This document shows, piece by piece, positions 17,331 to 26,163 of a DNA stretch of 64,000 nucleotides. The notes under the pieces were generated by a model. It had not been told where the DNA came from. It saw nothing but the letters and a program-made list of their open reading frames with translations, and did no database searches. Every line of letters starts with the position of its first letter. The stretch's first letter is position 1. This DNA is from VXYL01 sp965199915 (GTDB taxonomy: Bacteria > Pseudomonadota > Gammaproteobacteria > Pseudomonadales > Azotimanducaceae): contig OZ241348.1 of NCBI GenBank assembly GCA_965199915.1, positions 3,100,001 through 3,164,000 of the forward strand, written 5' to 3'. The position numbers and the translations under genes are program-made.

Positions 17331-17635
17331 TTTCGGTTCCTTGCGGCTGCTCGCGCACGGGGATCGACAATTTCAACGGCGACGCGCGCTGGCGGCGCAC
17401 GGTGACGGTTTCCGTCCGTCAAAACGAAGACCGCCAGACGCCCTGCGCCCTCACGCCGCCCGCCCGCCTTCAAGCGGTAGCGGTGCCCCGTCCGCGCCGA
17501 CCACAGACTAACACGCACATAACAGCGCCAGTGCGCACCCAGCGCGCACGAGGTCACGTCGCCACAAGACGCCTTGACGCCGCCCAAAGCAAACAACCCG
17601 CGAGCAACAGCAGCTACAGCTACGGGTGGCTACGG
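17331..17635. other. Intergenic, no gene seen
   Basis: 305 bp between the enoyl-CoA hydratase gene and the truncated M20 gene. Frames here are short and of random composition. It presumably contains the promoter for the hydratase-liv operon, but no clear -10/-35 was found. Confidence 0.3.
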
Positions 17636-18196
17636 CTATGTGCTAATGTCGGTAAATGTCCGTAAGGACACCGAGGTAGGGACACCGAGTGGTGGTGATG
17701 AGGTCGAGATGACGCGCTCGAACAAGCGGTCGCAAGGGAAGTGCTCGAACAAGCCGGCGTCCACCATCGCCTTGGCGCCGCCGAGACCTTCTTCGGCGGG
17801 TTGGAAGATGAAATGCACCCGGCCGCCGAAATTGCGCGTTTGCGCCAAGTACTTGGCCGCGCCAAGCAGCATGGTGGTGTGGCCGTCGTGGCCGCAGGCG
17901 TGCATCACGCCTTCGTTCGTGGAAGCGTGCGCGAAGCGGTTTTGCTCGCGGATCGGCAAGGCATCCATGTCCGCGCGCAGCCCGATGGCGGCTGTCTCGT
18001 TGCCGTTTTGCAAGACGCCGACAACGCCGGTGCCGCCGATGCCGGTGTGGACGGTCAGACCGAACTCGCGCAGTTTCGCGGCCACGAACTCCGCCGTGCG
18101 ATGCTCTTGGAAGCCAAGTTCCGGGTGGGCGTGGATGTCCCGCCGCCAGCGCCCCAGTTCGCCGCGGTTCGCTTCTATCGCGTCAACACCGGGCAT
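17636..18196 (-). pseudogene. 3'-truncated M20 amidohydrolase
   Basis: The N-terminal ~165 residues of an M20/HipO-type aminoacylase: RRDIHAHPELGFQEHRTAEFVA, GLRADMDALPI, HACGHDGHTTMLLGAA and FIFQPAEEGLGGAKAMVDAG, i.e. the metal-binding His-x-Asp and the catalytic PAEE. The match stops at about 17715, where LF.HFPCD should lead into the dimerisation domain; instead ~25 unrelated codons run to a stop. Normal proteins are about 390 residues, so the enzyme lacks half its domain and the distal metal ligand and is presumably dead. The start overlaps the AAA ATPase end by 14 bp. Confidence 0.8.
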
Positions 18197-19325
18197 GTTC
18201 GCGATACGCCTTCGCGCTGTCGAGCATATGTGTGTGGAATGACGCGATGGCAAAAGACAACAATCCGTGTTCGCCCGCCGCCAAGACGCCGTGATGGACG
18301 GCAGCGTCCACGGCATCCGTTCCGATAATGGCTTCCGCGTTCTCGCGGGTGATGTCTGCCCGTCGCGCATCGGTGAAGTGTTCCGCGAGGGGGTAGAAAG
18401 CGTATGCGCCCATTCCCGTCGCGGATATGCGATCCGTGTAGTAGCTGTCTCGCGCCTTGCGGCCGAGACGCAACGCTTCGGCGACAGCCGTTGCGGAACC
18501 GACCTCGCCGCGCGTCTTGTGTACTTGACACGCCGCTTGGATGTGGCCGTGGACATGTTGCGGGAATCCCATTGAAGCGGCCGCCAGCTTCGCGGCGGTG
18601 TCCTCGCTCACACCCACTCCAAGGTTCGCCAAGCCTTGAAACACGGCTTCGAACGTCTCGTCCCGCGTCAGCAATCCGAGTCGTCGATGACTCGTTCGGG
18701 AAATGCCGTGCCTGCTCAAGACGGATTCGGAATGTTGCAATCCCGCCGCGATGGTCAAGATGGGACAACCATGCTGCCCTTCGTGGAGCACCTGCAGTTG
18801 GCCGGCCGACCGGGAGTCCACGTTCTGCACTTCGTCCGCCACGAGAACCAGCGCCCGGTTGCGCCAAGCTGGCAAGTCCTTGGTGGCGCGAAGCATGTGG
18901 AAGAACTCCAAAGAGGGCCGGTGGGCGTCCACTGTGACGCCGCCGGAAACGACACCGGCGATGGCGCCGCGGACGCCGCTTACCTTGTCGTTTAGTCCTG
19001 CCGCCCTGACGAACTCGCCTTCGGCCCCCATGGTGCGACCTACAAGGGCGAGCAATCCTTCTGGAGATGCCAACCCGTTTGCGCCAAGAGAGAGCGCTTC
19101 CACATTGCCGCTCTCCACCTGTTGCTGAACGAAGTGACTGGCCAAATGGGTTTTGCCAATGCCCGGAACTCCCGAGATCAGCAGAATCCCATTCACAGCG
19201 GCATCGCGCTCGCGCAGTGTGATTTCCAACCGACGCCGCATCGTCGCGAGTTCGTCTTCACGGCCAGCGAAATGGGGCGGTGGGCCGCGCTCGTCATGGA
19301 GCGTGATGGGCGATGACTCGGTCAT
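18183..19325 (-). CDS. AAA-type ATPase of unknown role
   Basis: A 380-residue cytoplasmic P-loop ATPase. Walker A GVPGIGKTHLA lies at about residue 50, preceded by the PPHFAGREDELATMRRRLE entry helix found in ORC/STAND-like AAA proteins. Walker B is ALVLVADEVQN. The region after Walker B (SRTSHRRLGLLTRDETFEAVFQGL) resembles the helical lid of AAA+ ATPases, and the last ~100 residues form a possible winged-helix region. No effector domain (nuclease, protease, TIR) is visible. ATG 19325 is chosen because upstream codons lie in a GC-rich palindromic stretch. No partner gene is adjacent except the broken M20 gene. Defence or DNA-repair roles are conceivable but unsupported. Confidence 0.65.
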   Translation of the reverse strand: MTESSPITLHDERGPPPHFAGREDELATMRRRLEITLRERDAAVNGILLISGVPGIGKTHLASHFVQQQVESGNVEALSLGANGLASPEGLLALVGRTMGAEGEFVRAAGLNDKVSGVRGAIAGVVSGGVTVDAHRPSLEFFHMLRATKDLPAWRNRALVLVADEVQNVDSRSAGQLQVLHEGQHGCPILTIAAGLQHSESVLSRHGISRTSHRRLGLLTRDETFEAVFQGLANLGVGVSEDTAAKLAAASMGFPQHVHGHIQAACQVHKTRGEVGSATAVAEALRLGRKARDSYYTDRISATGMGAYAFYPLAEHFTDARRADITRENAEAIIGTDAVDAAVHHGVLAAGEHGLLSFAIASFHTHMLDSAKAYREHARC

Positions 19326-19426
19326 CTGGCGAGTATATACGTGCGTCCTGCGGGTCGGCGCCTCTGCGGGTGCTCGCGGTGCTTGCGTTGCTCCGCGGCG
19401 CAGCACGGCCACCGCCGCTCCTTCAT

Positions 19427-19446
19427 GCGAGGGGCGCGCCCCTCGC
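19427..19446. repeat. 20-bp perfect palindrome
   Basis: A perfect 20-bp palindrome centred on GGCGCGCC, in the gap between the divergent AAA ATPase and PQQ-protein genes. It could form a stem or bind a dimeric regulator. No -10/-35 boxes are clear around it. Confidence 0.45.
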
Positions 19447-19525
19447 GCTCCCCGGCTGAGGGCTCCTTCGCGCTACTATGCACTTTGAGTGGGAAGGATT
19501 CGACGGAAAGCGAGGAAACCTCAAC

Positions 19526-21358
19526 GTGCGATCACGCAAGCGCTCCGACACACTGCTCCTCGGCACCGTGCTTGGCTTGCTTGGCCTTGCCGCGGCCGAC
19601 AGCGCCGCCGGTCCGGCCGAGAATTACGCCAAGCACTGCGCCGCCTGCCACGACAAGCCGGCGGACGTCAAAACGCCGGACACCGAGACCATCCGGCGGA
19701 TGAACGGAGTGCGCCTGCGCCACTCCCTGGAGCGGGGCAAGATGCGTCAGCACGCCAGCGCGATGCGGCGGGGCGAAGTGCGCGCGCTGGCGGAGTATTT
19801 GGCCGCCGACCAACACGACCGGATGCCCCAGAGCGCCTTCTGCCCAGGCAAGACGCCGGTGAACGAAGTGGAGCTGGGCCGCTGGGGATTCGACGCCGCC
19901 AACCGCCGTTGGCAGCGGGGCGGCCCGGCACCCGCGCCAAGCGCGCTGGAACTGCAATGGGCGTTCGGCGTGCCCGGCGTTTCGGAGATGCGCGCCCAAG
20001 TGGCCGTCACCAGCACCACCATTTACCTGCCCACCGTGTCCGGGCGACTGTACGCCCTCGACAAGAAGACCGGCTGCATCCGTTGGATCTACCAAGCCGA
20101 TCGTCCCTTGCGCACCGCGGCCACGCTGGGCACCGCCGGCGACCGGCCGGCGCTGTTCGTGGGCGACTCGGGCGCGTTCATCCACGCCGTGGACGCGGAA
20201 GCTGGTCAGCGCATTTGGGAGGCGCCCGCCGCCTTGTTCGACGCCTCGATGGCCACCGGCGCGCCGGTGCAGCACGGCGACCGCCTGTTCGTGCCGGTGT
20301 CGGCCTTTGGCGTTGCGCTTGCCATGCGGCCGCAGTACCAGTGCTGCAAGTCGCACGGCGGCGTGCGGGCACTCGATGCCGCCACCGGCAAGGTGTTGTG
20401 GACGGCGCACATGACGGCGGATGCGAAACCCACCTACAAGAACGCAATCGGGGTGCAGATGTGGGGGCCTTCCGGCGCCGCGGTGTGGACGTCCCCGGCG
20501 ATAGACGCCAAGCGCGGGTTGCTGTACGTCGGCACCGGCGAAAACACGTCCTCGCCGGCCACCGAGCTGTCGGACGCCATCGTCGCCATCGACATGGCGA
20601 GCGGCGACATCAAGTGGCACTTCCAAGGCACCAAGGACGACGCCTTCAACATGGCGTGCGGCCGGCCAGGGCGCGCCGGCGCGAACTGCCCCAAGGAGAA
20701 CGGACCGGACTTCGACTTCGGCGCGTCCGTCGTCATCGCCCGGAACAGCGCGGGCAAGGACGTGCTGCTGGCCGGGCAGAAGTCCGGCGAGGTGTTCGCT
20801 CTCGATCCGGACAAGAAGGGCGAAGTGATTTGGCGCCGGCGCTTGGGCCCGGGAAGCAAACTCGGCGGCGTCCATTGGGGCATCGCGGCGGACGAGACCC
20901 ATGTGTACGTGCCCATCGGCGATCCGCCGTGGGTCCCAGAACGGCGGCCGGGCGTGCAGGCGCTGCGCATCGACGACGGCGCGGACGTTTGGCGGCATGT
21001 GGCCGAGCGCGGCTGCGCGCCGAGTCGCAGCACCGAGGCGTGGCCCGATTGCCCGCCCCGCTACGAGTTCTCCGCGGCGGTGAGCATCGTCGGCGGCGTG
21101 GTGCTCGCCGGCGGCATGGACGGGCGCATCTTCGCGCTGGATCGAAAAGACGGCAGCGTGCGTTGGAGTTTCGCAACCAACCGCTACTTCGACGCGGTGA
21201 ACGGGATGGAAGCCCACGGCGGCTCCATCGACAACGCCGGCGTGGTGGCCGCGGGGCAAACGGTGATCGCGCAGTCCGGCTACGGACTTTTCGGCACGCC
21301 CGGCAACGCGCTGTTGGTGTTCGCGCCGGCCGAAGCGCCCGGCCCGGAAGCTCCCTAA
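19526..21358 (+). CDS. Periplasmic PQQ-type quinohaemoprotein with N-terminal cytochrome c
   Basis: A 610-residue exported protein. The signal peptide RSRKRSDTLLLGTVLGLLGL follows GTG 19526, which has a GAGGAAA ribosome-binding site; an earlier ATG at 19478 lacks one. A class I haem c domain has CAACH near residue 30 and a distal methionine candidate. An eight-bladed beta-propeller follows, with repeated GRLYALDKKTG, GGVRALDAATGKVLW and GRIFALDRKDGSVRW blades. QYQCCKSHGG gives vicinal cysteines, as in PQQ dehydrogenases. The N-terminal haem order resembles polyvinyl-alcohol-dehydrogenase-type enzymes. Likely oxidises an alcohol or sugar and passes electrons to cytochrome c. Substrate unknown. 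Confidence 0.83.
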   Translation: MRSRKRSDTLLLGTVLGLLGLAAADSAAGPAENYAKHCAACHDKPADVKTPDTETIRRMNGVRLRHSLERGKMRQHASAMRRGEVRALAEYLAADQHDRMPQSAFCPGKTPVNEVELGRWGFDAANRRWQRGGPAPAPSALELQWAFGVPGVSEMRAQVAVTSTTIYLPTVSGRLYALDKKTGCIRWIYQADRPLRTAATLGTAGDRPALFVGDSGAFIHAVDAEAGQRIWEAPAALFDASMATGAPVQHGDRLFVPVSAFGVALAMRPQYQCCKSHGGVRALDAATGKVLWTAHMTADAKPTYKNAIGVQMWGPSGAAVWTSPAIDAKRGLLYVGTGENTSSPATELSDAIVAIDMASGDIKWHFQGTKDDAFNMACGRPGRAGANCPKENGPDFDFGASVVIARNSAGKDVLLAGQKSGEVFALDPDKKGEVIWRRRLGPGSKLGGVHWGIAADETHVYVPIGDPPWVPERRPGVQALRIDDGADVWRHVAERGCAPSRSTEAWPDCPPRYEFSAAVSIVGGVVLAGGMDGRIFALDRKDGSVRWSFATNRYFDAVNGMEAHGGSIDNAGVVAAGQTVIAQSGYGLFGTPGNALLVFAPAEAPGPEAP

Positions 21359-21415
21359 CTTTTCGAGTGGCAGGACCTTCGCCCAAGCGCGGTGCAGTGC
21401 CTCGGCAGCGGCACG

Positions 21416-21667
21416 CTAGCCGCCTTCTATCCGCTGCATGAAGAACACTTCGCTCTGCGGTTGTATCGGCTCTAGCCAAGCGTCCTGATAGATCTGCCCG
21501 TCGATGGCCACGGCCGTCTTGCCGAGCACGTCTTCGATGCCCGGCCACTTCTCCTCCAGCTTGCGCACCAAACCGCGGAAGTTCTCGCACGGAACCTCCA
21601 ACTCGCGCACGCCCCCCGTGCTGGTGAGCAGGTGATCGGGGAAAACCACTTTCGCCATGCCGGGCAT
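21416..21667 (-). CDS. MoaD/ThiS-family ubiquitin-like protein
   Basis: An 83-residue beta-grasp protein. The C-terminus ends in EGG, the diglycine that is adenylated and thiocarboxylated as a sulfur carrier. FRGLVRKLEEKWPGIEDVLGKTAVAIDGQIYQDAWLEPIQPQSEVFFMQRIEGG is typical of the standalone MoaD-like group used in molybdopterin or sulfur-transfer pathways, shown here only as FRGLVRKLEEKWPG and EVFFMQRIEGG landmarks. ATG 21667 or 21658 may start it. It lies 34 bp downstream of the second sulfatase-like gene on the same strand, so is probably co-transcribed; MoaB is at 35285. Confidence 0.8.
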   Translation of the reverse strand: MPGMAKVVFPDHLLTSTGGVRELEVPCENFRGLVRKLEEKWPGIEDVLGKTAVAIDGQIYQDAWLEPIQPQSEVFFMQRIEGG

Positions 21668-21701
21668 TGTAGCCGACAACCTCAATGGTCGTCGCAACAA
21701 C

Positions 21702-23279
21702 TTACTCGTACAAGAACGCGCTGTAGCTCTTGGCGTGCCCATCCGGCACCACGCCTTGCCAATCGCCGATCTTGTGGTCGGCCGGCATGACCGCCAACGC
21801 GGATTCGCCATCCGTCAGGCACTGTATCACCACATGCGCGGCGTCGAGCAAGGTGAGGTAGCCGCGTCTCGCCAGGGCCTCGTCGAACCACTTCTCGCAA
21901 GCTGTCGGCGGATGCACGCCGCCCAAAACGCCGTAGTGATCCTGCACGACGAAATCGGGAGCGTCAGCGAACGGCGTGTTGGTGGACAAGAGCGGCCCGT
22001 GGTCGCCGTACACGAGCAGGATCGCCGACGGGTCGTTTTCGTCCAAATGCGCGAGGAGCCGCGCCAGCAACCCGGCCGCCTCGGCGCTGCCGCGCCGGTA
22101 GTGCGCGCGGAATGCGGCGAGTTGGGCTTTGTCGCCATAGCGGAAGAAGGAACGGCCGACGTGTCCGGGCGCGTAGACGTGCGCCATCGCGAACTGCGGG
22201 GCGTCGCGCAACGACGCTTCGCCCAAGTAGTCGATGACGCGCTCGCGCGCCCGCGCATTGGCGGCATTGGCGCGCCACGCCACCACGAGACAGTGCCCCC
22301 AAAAGGAGAACGCGCGAACACGGTCGTCGAGCAGATTGCAAACGAGCGGATTGCCGCCGGTGAAGTAGCGGTCGACGAACGGGCCTTTTCGTTTGCCAAA
22401 AAACTCGCCGGCGAAAGCGGTGTTCGTCTCGTAGCCGTTCTTCTTGAGCAAACCAAACAGCGGGCTGGGAGAGTGTCCTGAAAACATGGGTTGACCGTAG
22501 CCATTGCCAGTCTTCTTCCTCAGCTCCCGCACCATCGTGTCGTACAAGCGTTCGTCCAGCGCCAGCAGCGACTCCAGCGCCACCCGCGTGTAGATTGCGT
22601 TGACGAAGAAGTTCTCGAAGCGGCGGAACCGCACGTTGAACAAGTCGTGGAACGGCGTGTTCTCGACGCCCATGTGTTCGCGCAACAACACCCGCGGCGC
22701 CATCCCGTCAAAGGAGAGGAAGTAGATGTTTGGTCGCCGCGCGAAAGCGACGTCGCGGAGGTTCGACGTGTCGCCGAACACGACGACGCCGGGGCGAGCC
22801 ATCCGACCCCATAGCTGCTCCGCCGCGTACAGGCCGACAGCTATTGAACCCAGAGCGGCCAGCGCCAGGCCGACGCTCGGCGAGCGGTCGATCGCGCCGA
22901 ACACCACGAACAGCGCGCAACCGGCCATCCCCAGCAGCGCCCACAAAAGCACTGGATTGGTCAAGAACAGGCGGGTGTGAATCGCGTGCGCGCTGGCGAC
23001 GCCCGCCACAGCGAGAACGGCGAACAAGGCGTTGACACGCCAAGGCGCAACCCGGCTGGCGCCGGCAAGCAGGACACCGCCGTACGCCACGCCGCCGATC
23101 GCCAGGATGCCGAGCAGATCGGCCCCCGAGAACGGGGCGGGCGAAGCCGCGTAGGTGGTGCTGAACGAGAGCGCCAGCAACGAAACAACAACATGCGCCT
23201 TGGCGCATCCCCGCAGGGCGCGCAGGCGCCAGGCCGAGGGATTGCGGACGTGCGGCGCGCTTGGCGGCACCGGCTTCAC
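21702..23279 (-). CDS. Membrane-anchored sulfatase-like protein (paralogue 2)
   Basis: A 525-residue paralogue of the protein at 8358-9950, collinear along its whole length. N-terminal membrane helices (SLLALSFSTTYAASPAPFSG onwards) are followed by NIYFLSFDGMAPRVLL, NAIYTRVALESLL, LLVYGDHGPLLSTN and the shared C-terminal GDWQGVVPDGHAKSY tail. The GDHG metal site is intact. In the nucleophile region TTHSLQ of paralogue 1 is replaced by TRVALE, so the two may differ in chemistry. MoaD follows 34 bp downstream. No livG or livF repeat flanks this copy. Confidence 0.75.
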   Translation of the reverse strand: MKPVPPSAPHVRNPSAWRLRALRGCAKAHVVVSLLALSFSTTYAASPAPFSGADLLGILAIGGVAYGGVLLAGASRVAPWRVNALFAVLAVAGVASAHAIHTRLFLTNPVLLWALLGMAGCALFVVFGAIDRSPSVGLALAALGSIAVGLYAAEQLWGRMARPGVVVFGDTSNLRDVAFARRPNIYFLSFDGMAPRVLLREHMGVENTPFHDLFNVRFRRFENFFVNAIYTRVALESLLALDERLYDTMVRELRKKTGNGYGQPMFSGHSPSPLFGLLKKNGYETNTAFAGEFFGKRKGPFVDRYFTGGNPLVCNLLDDRVRAFSFWGHCLVVAWRANAANARARERVIDYLGEASLRDAPQFAMAHVYAPGHVGRSFFRYGDKAQLAAFRAHYRRGSAEAAGLLARLLAHLDENDPSAILLVYGDHGPLLSTNTPFADAPDFVVQDHYGVLGGVHPPTACEKWFDEALARRGYLTLLDAAHVVIQCLTDGESALAVMPADHKIGDWQGVVPDGHAKSYSAFLYE

Positions 23280-23413
23280 CGTTGCGATGTGAGCGACGCT
23301 CCGTTGTTCGACGAGTCAGTAGCGTAGCGCCGTTGGCGGCTCGCCTTAGGGCGTTGGCGACCATGCGCCTGCCGCGTTCGTGTTGGCGGCTTGCTTCGCC
23401 CATATAGTACCGT
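23280..23413 (+). promoter_or_regulatory. Divergent promoter region
   Basis: A 134-bp gap between the divergent sulfatase-like gene and the ion channel gene. A TATAGT hexamer at about 23404 lies 5-10 bp from the channel ATG, resembling a -10 box but too close to a start codon for a standard leader; a leaderless or near-leaderless transcript is possible. Weak call. Confidence 0.25.
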
Positions 23414-24259
23414 ATGAGTATGAGCGCAGGTCTAATCCAAATCGCCCGGCGCGTGGCCGATGCGCCGTGGTTCCACTGGGGCATCACCAGCTGCATCGGG
23501 GCCAACGCCTTGGTGATCGGCTTGGATACCTCCGCCTTTCTCGCAGCGCGCTACGGCGCTTGGTTCCATGCCGCGAACCAAATGTTCCTCGGCATTTTCG
23601 TGCTGGAAGCCGCCATCAAGATCGCCGCGTGCTGGCCCAAACCGCACCGCTATTTCCGCGACGGCTGGAATGTCTTCGACTTCACCATCATCGTCGTCAG
23701 CCTGCTGCCGAGCACGGGGGAACTCGCCACCTTGGCGCGCGTCGCCCGGCTGTTGCGCGTGCTGCGGCTGGTGTCGGCGCTGCCGGAGCTGCGCCTGATC
23801 GTCACCACCTTGGTTCGCTCCATTCCCAGCATGTTCAACGTGATCTGTTTGATGTCCATCATCTTCTACATCTACGCCGTGGCGGGCTACCACCTGTTTC
23901 ACGACATCGACCCCACCCACTGGCGCACGCTCGGCATCTCCGCGCTCACCTTGTTCCGCATCGCCACGTTGGAGGACTGGACCGACGTGATGTACGCGGC
24001 GATGGAGGGTTATTGGTGGGCGTGGGCGTTCTTCGTGAGTTTCGTGGTGATCGGCACGTTCGTCATCATCAACCTGTTCATCGCCGTGGTGCTGAACAAT
24101 CTGGACGAGGCCAAGGCCGAACGGCTGCGCCAACTGACCACGCCGCCATCGCGGGAAGACCTGCTGCGCGAGTTGCGCGCCACGCAACAATCCCTCACGC
24201 GCTTGGAGGCGCGCCTGCGCGACATGCCGCCGGCGGACCGCGGCGGCCCCGCCAAGTAG
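23414..24259 (+). CDS. Bacterial voltage-gated sodium/cation channel (NaChBac family)
   Basis: A 281-residue six-transmembrane channel subunit that forms tetramers. The voltage-sensor S4 reads LARVARLLRVLRLVSALPELR with arginines every third residue. The pore loop is FRIATLEDWTDVMYAAM and S6 is FVVIGTFVIINLFIAVVLNNLDEAK, followed by a C-terminal coiled coil (about residues 232-270). The filter TLEDWTD has an Asp at the position after Glu and another after Thr, where NaChBac has TLESWAS; more acidic filters favour calcium in engineered CavAb. The next gene starts 13 bp downstream. Ion selectivity is uncertain. Confidence 0.88.
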   Translation: MSMSAGLIQIARRVADAPWFHWGITSCIGANALVIGLDTSAFLAARYGAWFHAANQMFLGIFVLEAAIKIAACWPKPHRYFRDGWNVFDFTIIVVSLLPSTGELATLARVARLLRVLRLVSALPELRLIVTTLVRSIPSMFNVICLMSIIFYIYAVAGYHLFHDIDPTHWRTLGISALTLFRIATLEDWTDVMYAAMEGYWWAWAFFVSFVVIGTFVIINLFIAVVLNNLDEAKAERLRQLTTPPSREDLLRELRATQQSLTRLEARLRDMPPADRGGPAK

Positions 24260-24272
24260 CAACGCCGAAGCC

Positions 24273-25592
24273 GTGTTCGCCCGCGTGTTCATTGCCAACC
24301 GGGGCGCGGTGGCCGCCCGCGTGGCGCGGGCTTGCGCGGCGCTGGGCGTTGAGTGCGTCGCCGCCTACGCGGACACGGACGCCGACGCGCCGCATCTGGC
24401 GGCGGCCACCCAAACCGCCCGGCTTCCCGGCTATCGGCCGGCGGACACCTATCTCAACGCCGACCGGCTGATCGCCGCCGCCCAAGCCGCCGGCGCGGAC
24501 GCGCTGCACCCCGGCTACGGCTTCCTCGCCGAAAACGCGCGCTTCGCGCGCGCCGTCGCGGCCGCGGGCATCCGCTTCATCGGGCCGGACGTCCACTGGC
24601 TGGAAACGATGGGCGAGAAAACCCGGGCGCGCCAACACATGGCCGCGGCGGGATTCCCGATGCACGGCGGAACCGACGCCATTTCCAACGTGGACGCGCT
24701 CAAAGCCGGCGCCCACGAACTCGGCTATCCGGTGATGCTGAAGCCGGTCGCCGGCGGGGGTGGCATCGGCATGGCGCGGGTGGACCGCGAGGCCGATCTG
24801 GCCGCCGCCTTCGCCAGCGCGCAACAGCAAGCCGCGCAAGCGTTCGGCGACGGGGCCGTTTATCTGGAGCGCTGCCTGGAGCGCCCCCGGCACATCGAGT
24901 TTCAAGTGCTCGGCGATGGCGAGCGCGTGGTTGCCGCTTTGGAGCGCGAGTGCTCGGTGCAGCGGCGTCACCAAAAGGTGATCGAAGAAACCCCCGCGCC
25001 CGGATTCGAGCGGCAACGGCTTGCGGAAGTGGAAGCGGCGGCGCTGGCGGCGCTCTCCGGCTATGACAGCCTCGGCACCGTGGAGACGCTGTTCGCGGAC
25101 GGCGACTTCGGCTTTTTGGAAATGAACACGCGCCTGCAAGTGGAGCACGGCGTCACCGAGGAAATCACCGGCATCGATCTCGTGGCGGCGCAGATGCGCA
25201 TCGCCGCCGGGGAACCGCTCGCGAACATCCTGCCGGAGCGCATCGCGGCGTCGGGCCACGCCGTGGAGGCGCGCGTGTACGCGGAGGATTCGCGGCGCAT
25301 GTTCCCCTCCACCGGACGGCTGGCCGTGTTCCGCCCGCCGGCGCTCACTGGCGTGCGCGTCGACGCCGCCTACGCCGAAGGCCAGTGGGTGACGCCCTAC
25401 TTCGATCCCCTGCTGGCGAAAGTGATCGGCACCGGCGCAACCCGCGAACAGGCCATCGGGCGAACGCTCGTGGGCGTCAAGGCGTTCGACATCCGCGGCG
25501 TCGCCACCAACCGCGAACTGCTGATGAACACGCTCGCCAGCGAACCGTTCATCGCCGGACGCTTGCACACCGGCATGTTGTCAGCTTCCTGA
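24273..25592 (+). CDS. Biotin carboxylase (AccC-type) subunit
   Basis: A 439-residue ATP-grasp biotin carboxylase. ANRGAVAARVARACAALG, LHPGYGFLAENARFA, the glycine-rich GGGGIGM loop, ERECSVQRRHQKVIEE and EMNTRLQVEHGVTEEITG are present. The usual HPVTE is HGVTE here. The C-terminus ends at GRLHTGML, so there is no biotinyl or BT domain. GTG 24273 follows the channel stop by 13 bp. No carboxyltransferase or BCCP gene is in the window, so whether it serves acetyl-, propionyl- or another CoA carboxylase, or works alone as a duplicate, cannot be told. Confidence 0.87.
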   Translation: MFARVFIANRGAVAARVARACAALGVECVAAYADTDADAPHLAAATQTARLPGYRPADTYLNADRLIAAAQAAGADALHPGYGFLAENARFARAVAAAGIRFIGPDVHWLETMGEKTRARQHMAAAGFPMHGGTDAISNVDALKAGAHELGYPVMLKPVAGGGGIGMARVDREADLAAAFASAQQQAAQAFGDGAVYLERCLERPRHIEFQVLGDGERVVAALERECSVQRRHQKVIEETPAPGFERQRLAEVEAAALAALSGYDSLGTVETLFADGDFGFLEMNTRLQVEHGVTEEITGIDLVAAQMRIAAGEPLANILPERIAASGHAVEARVYAEDSRRMFPSTGRLAVFRPPALTGVRVDAAYAEGQWVTPYFDPLLAKVIGTGATREQAIGRTLVGVKAFDIRGVATNRELLMNTLASEPFIAGRLHTGMLSAS

Positions 25593-25604
25593 GTCGGCGG
25601 CGCC

Positions 25605-26147
25605 TCACGCCGGTTGGGCGGCAGCCCGCACCCGCTCGCGCAACTGCGCATCGTCCGCGTGGCCGGCGCGCCGCGCAACCGCCAGGGCGAAGTCCAAGAG
25701 CGTTTTCGGGTCGTGCAATGTTCCGGCGTCCACCGCCGGCAGATCCGGGTGGGCGTCCAACACCGCGGCGGCGAACACGCCGCGTCCAACCCGCGCGAAG
25801 GTGCCGTCGTCGGCGAACACCTTGACGCCGGCCACGCCGCAGCTTGGCGAGCGGTCGGCAAAGATGTAACCGTGAACGGCGGCAAGCGTTCGCTCTTTGC
25901 CGCGCGCGAACCGCCGCAGCGACGCCGTGTGGTCGCGGCTCCGGTCTGCGACCTCCACCGCCCGCGGCGCGGCCGGCGGGCCGACCAACCGAATCGGCGG
26001 CCGCGGCACGCCCAAGCCAATGCCCACTTCCGGGCAAATGCCCACCATGCGGAAAAGCGATTGCACCGTGCGGCGGGGCCAGTCGTCGCCATTGTGGCCG
26101 CCGTTCCAACGCACTTCCCTGCCGAGCAGACATTCGCTTGCCGCCAC
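25605..26147 (-). CDS. DUF523 family protein
   Basis: A ~180-residue protein with the DUF523 signature: SECLLGREVRWNGGHNGD, VGICPEVGIGLGVPRPPIRLVG and the GYIFADRSPSCGVAGVKVF motif. Three conserved Cys positions (ECLLG, CPEV, PSCG) fit a metal or redox site. The function is not established. It is convergent with biotin carboxylase (12-bp gap). GTG 26147 is 16 bp after the acyl-CoA dehydrogenase stop, so it is the last gene of the acyl-CoA dehydrogenase operon. No ATG fits. Confidence 0.82.
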   Translation of the reverse strand: MAASECLLGREVRWNGGHNGDDWPRRTVQSLFRMVGICPEVGIGLGVPRPPIRLVGPPAAPRAVEVADRSRDHTASLRRFARGKERTLAAVHGYIFADRSPSCGVAGVKVFADDGTFARVGRGVFAAAVLDAHPDLPAVDAGTLHDPKTLLDFALAVARRAGHADDAQLRERVRAAAQPA

Positions 26148-26163
26148 CGTGGCAAGCGGCGCT

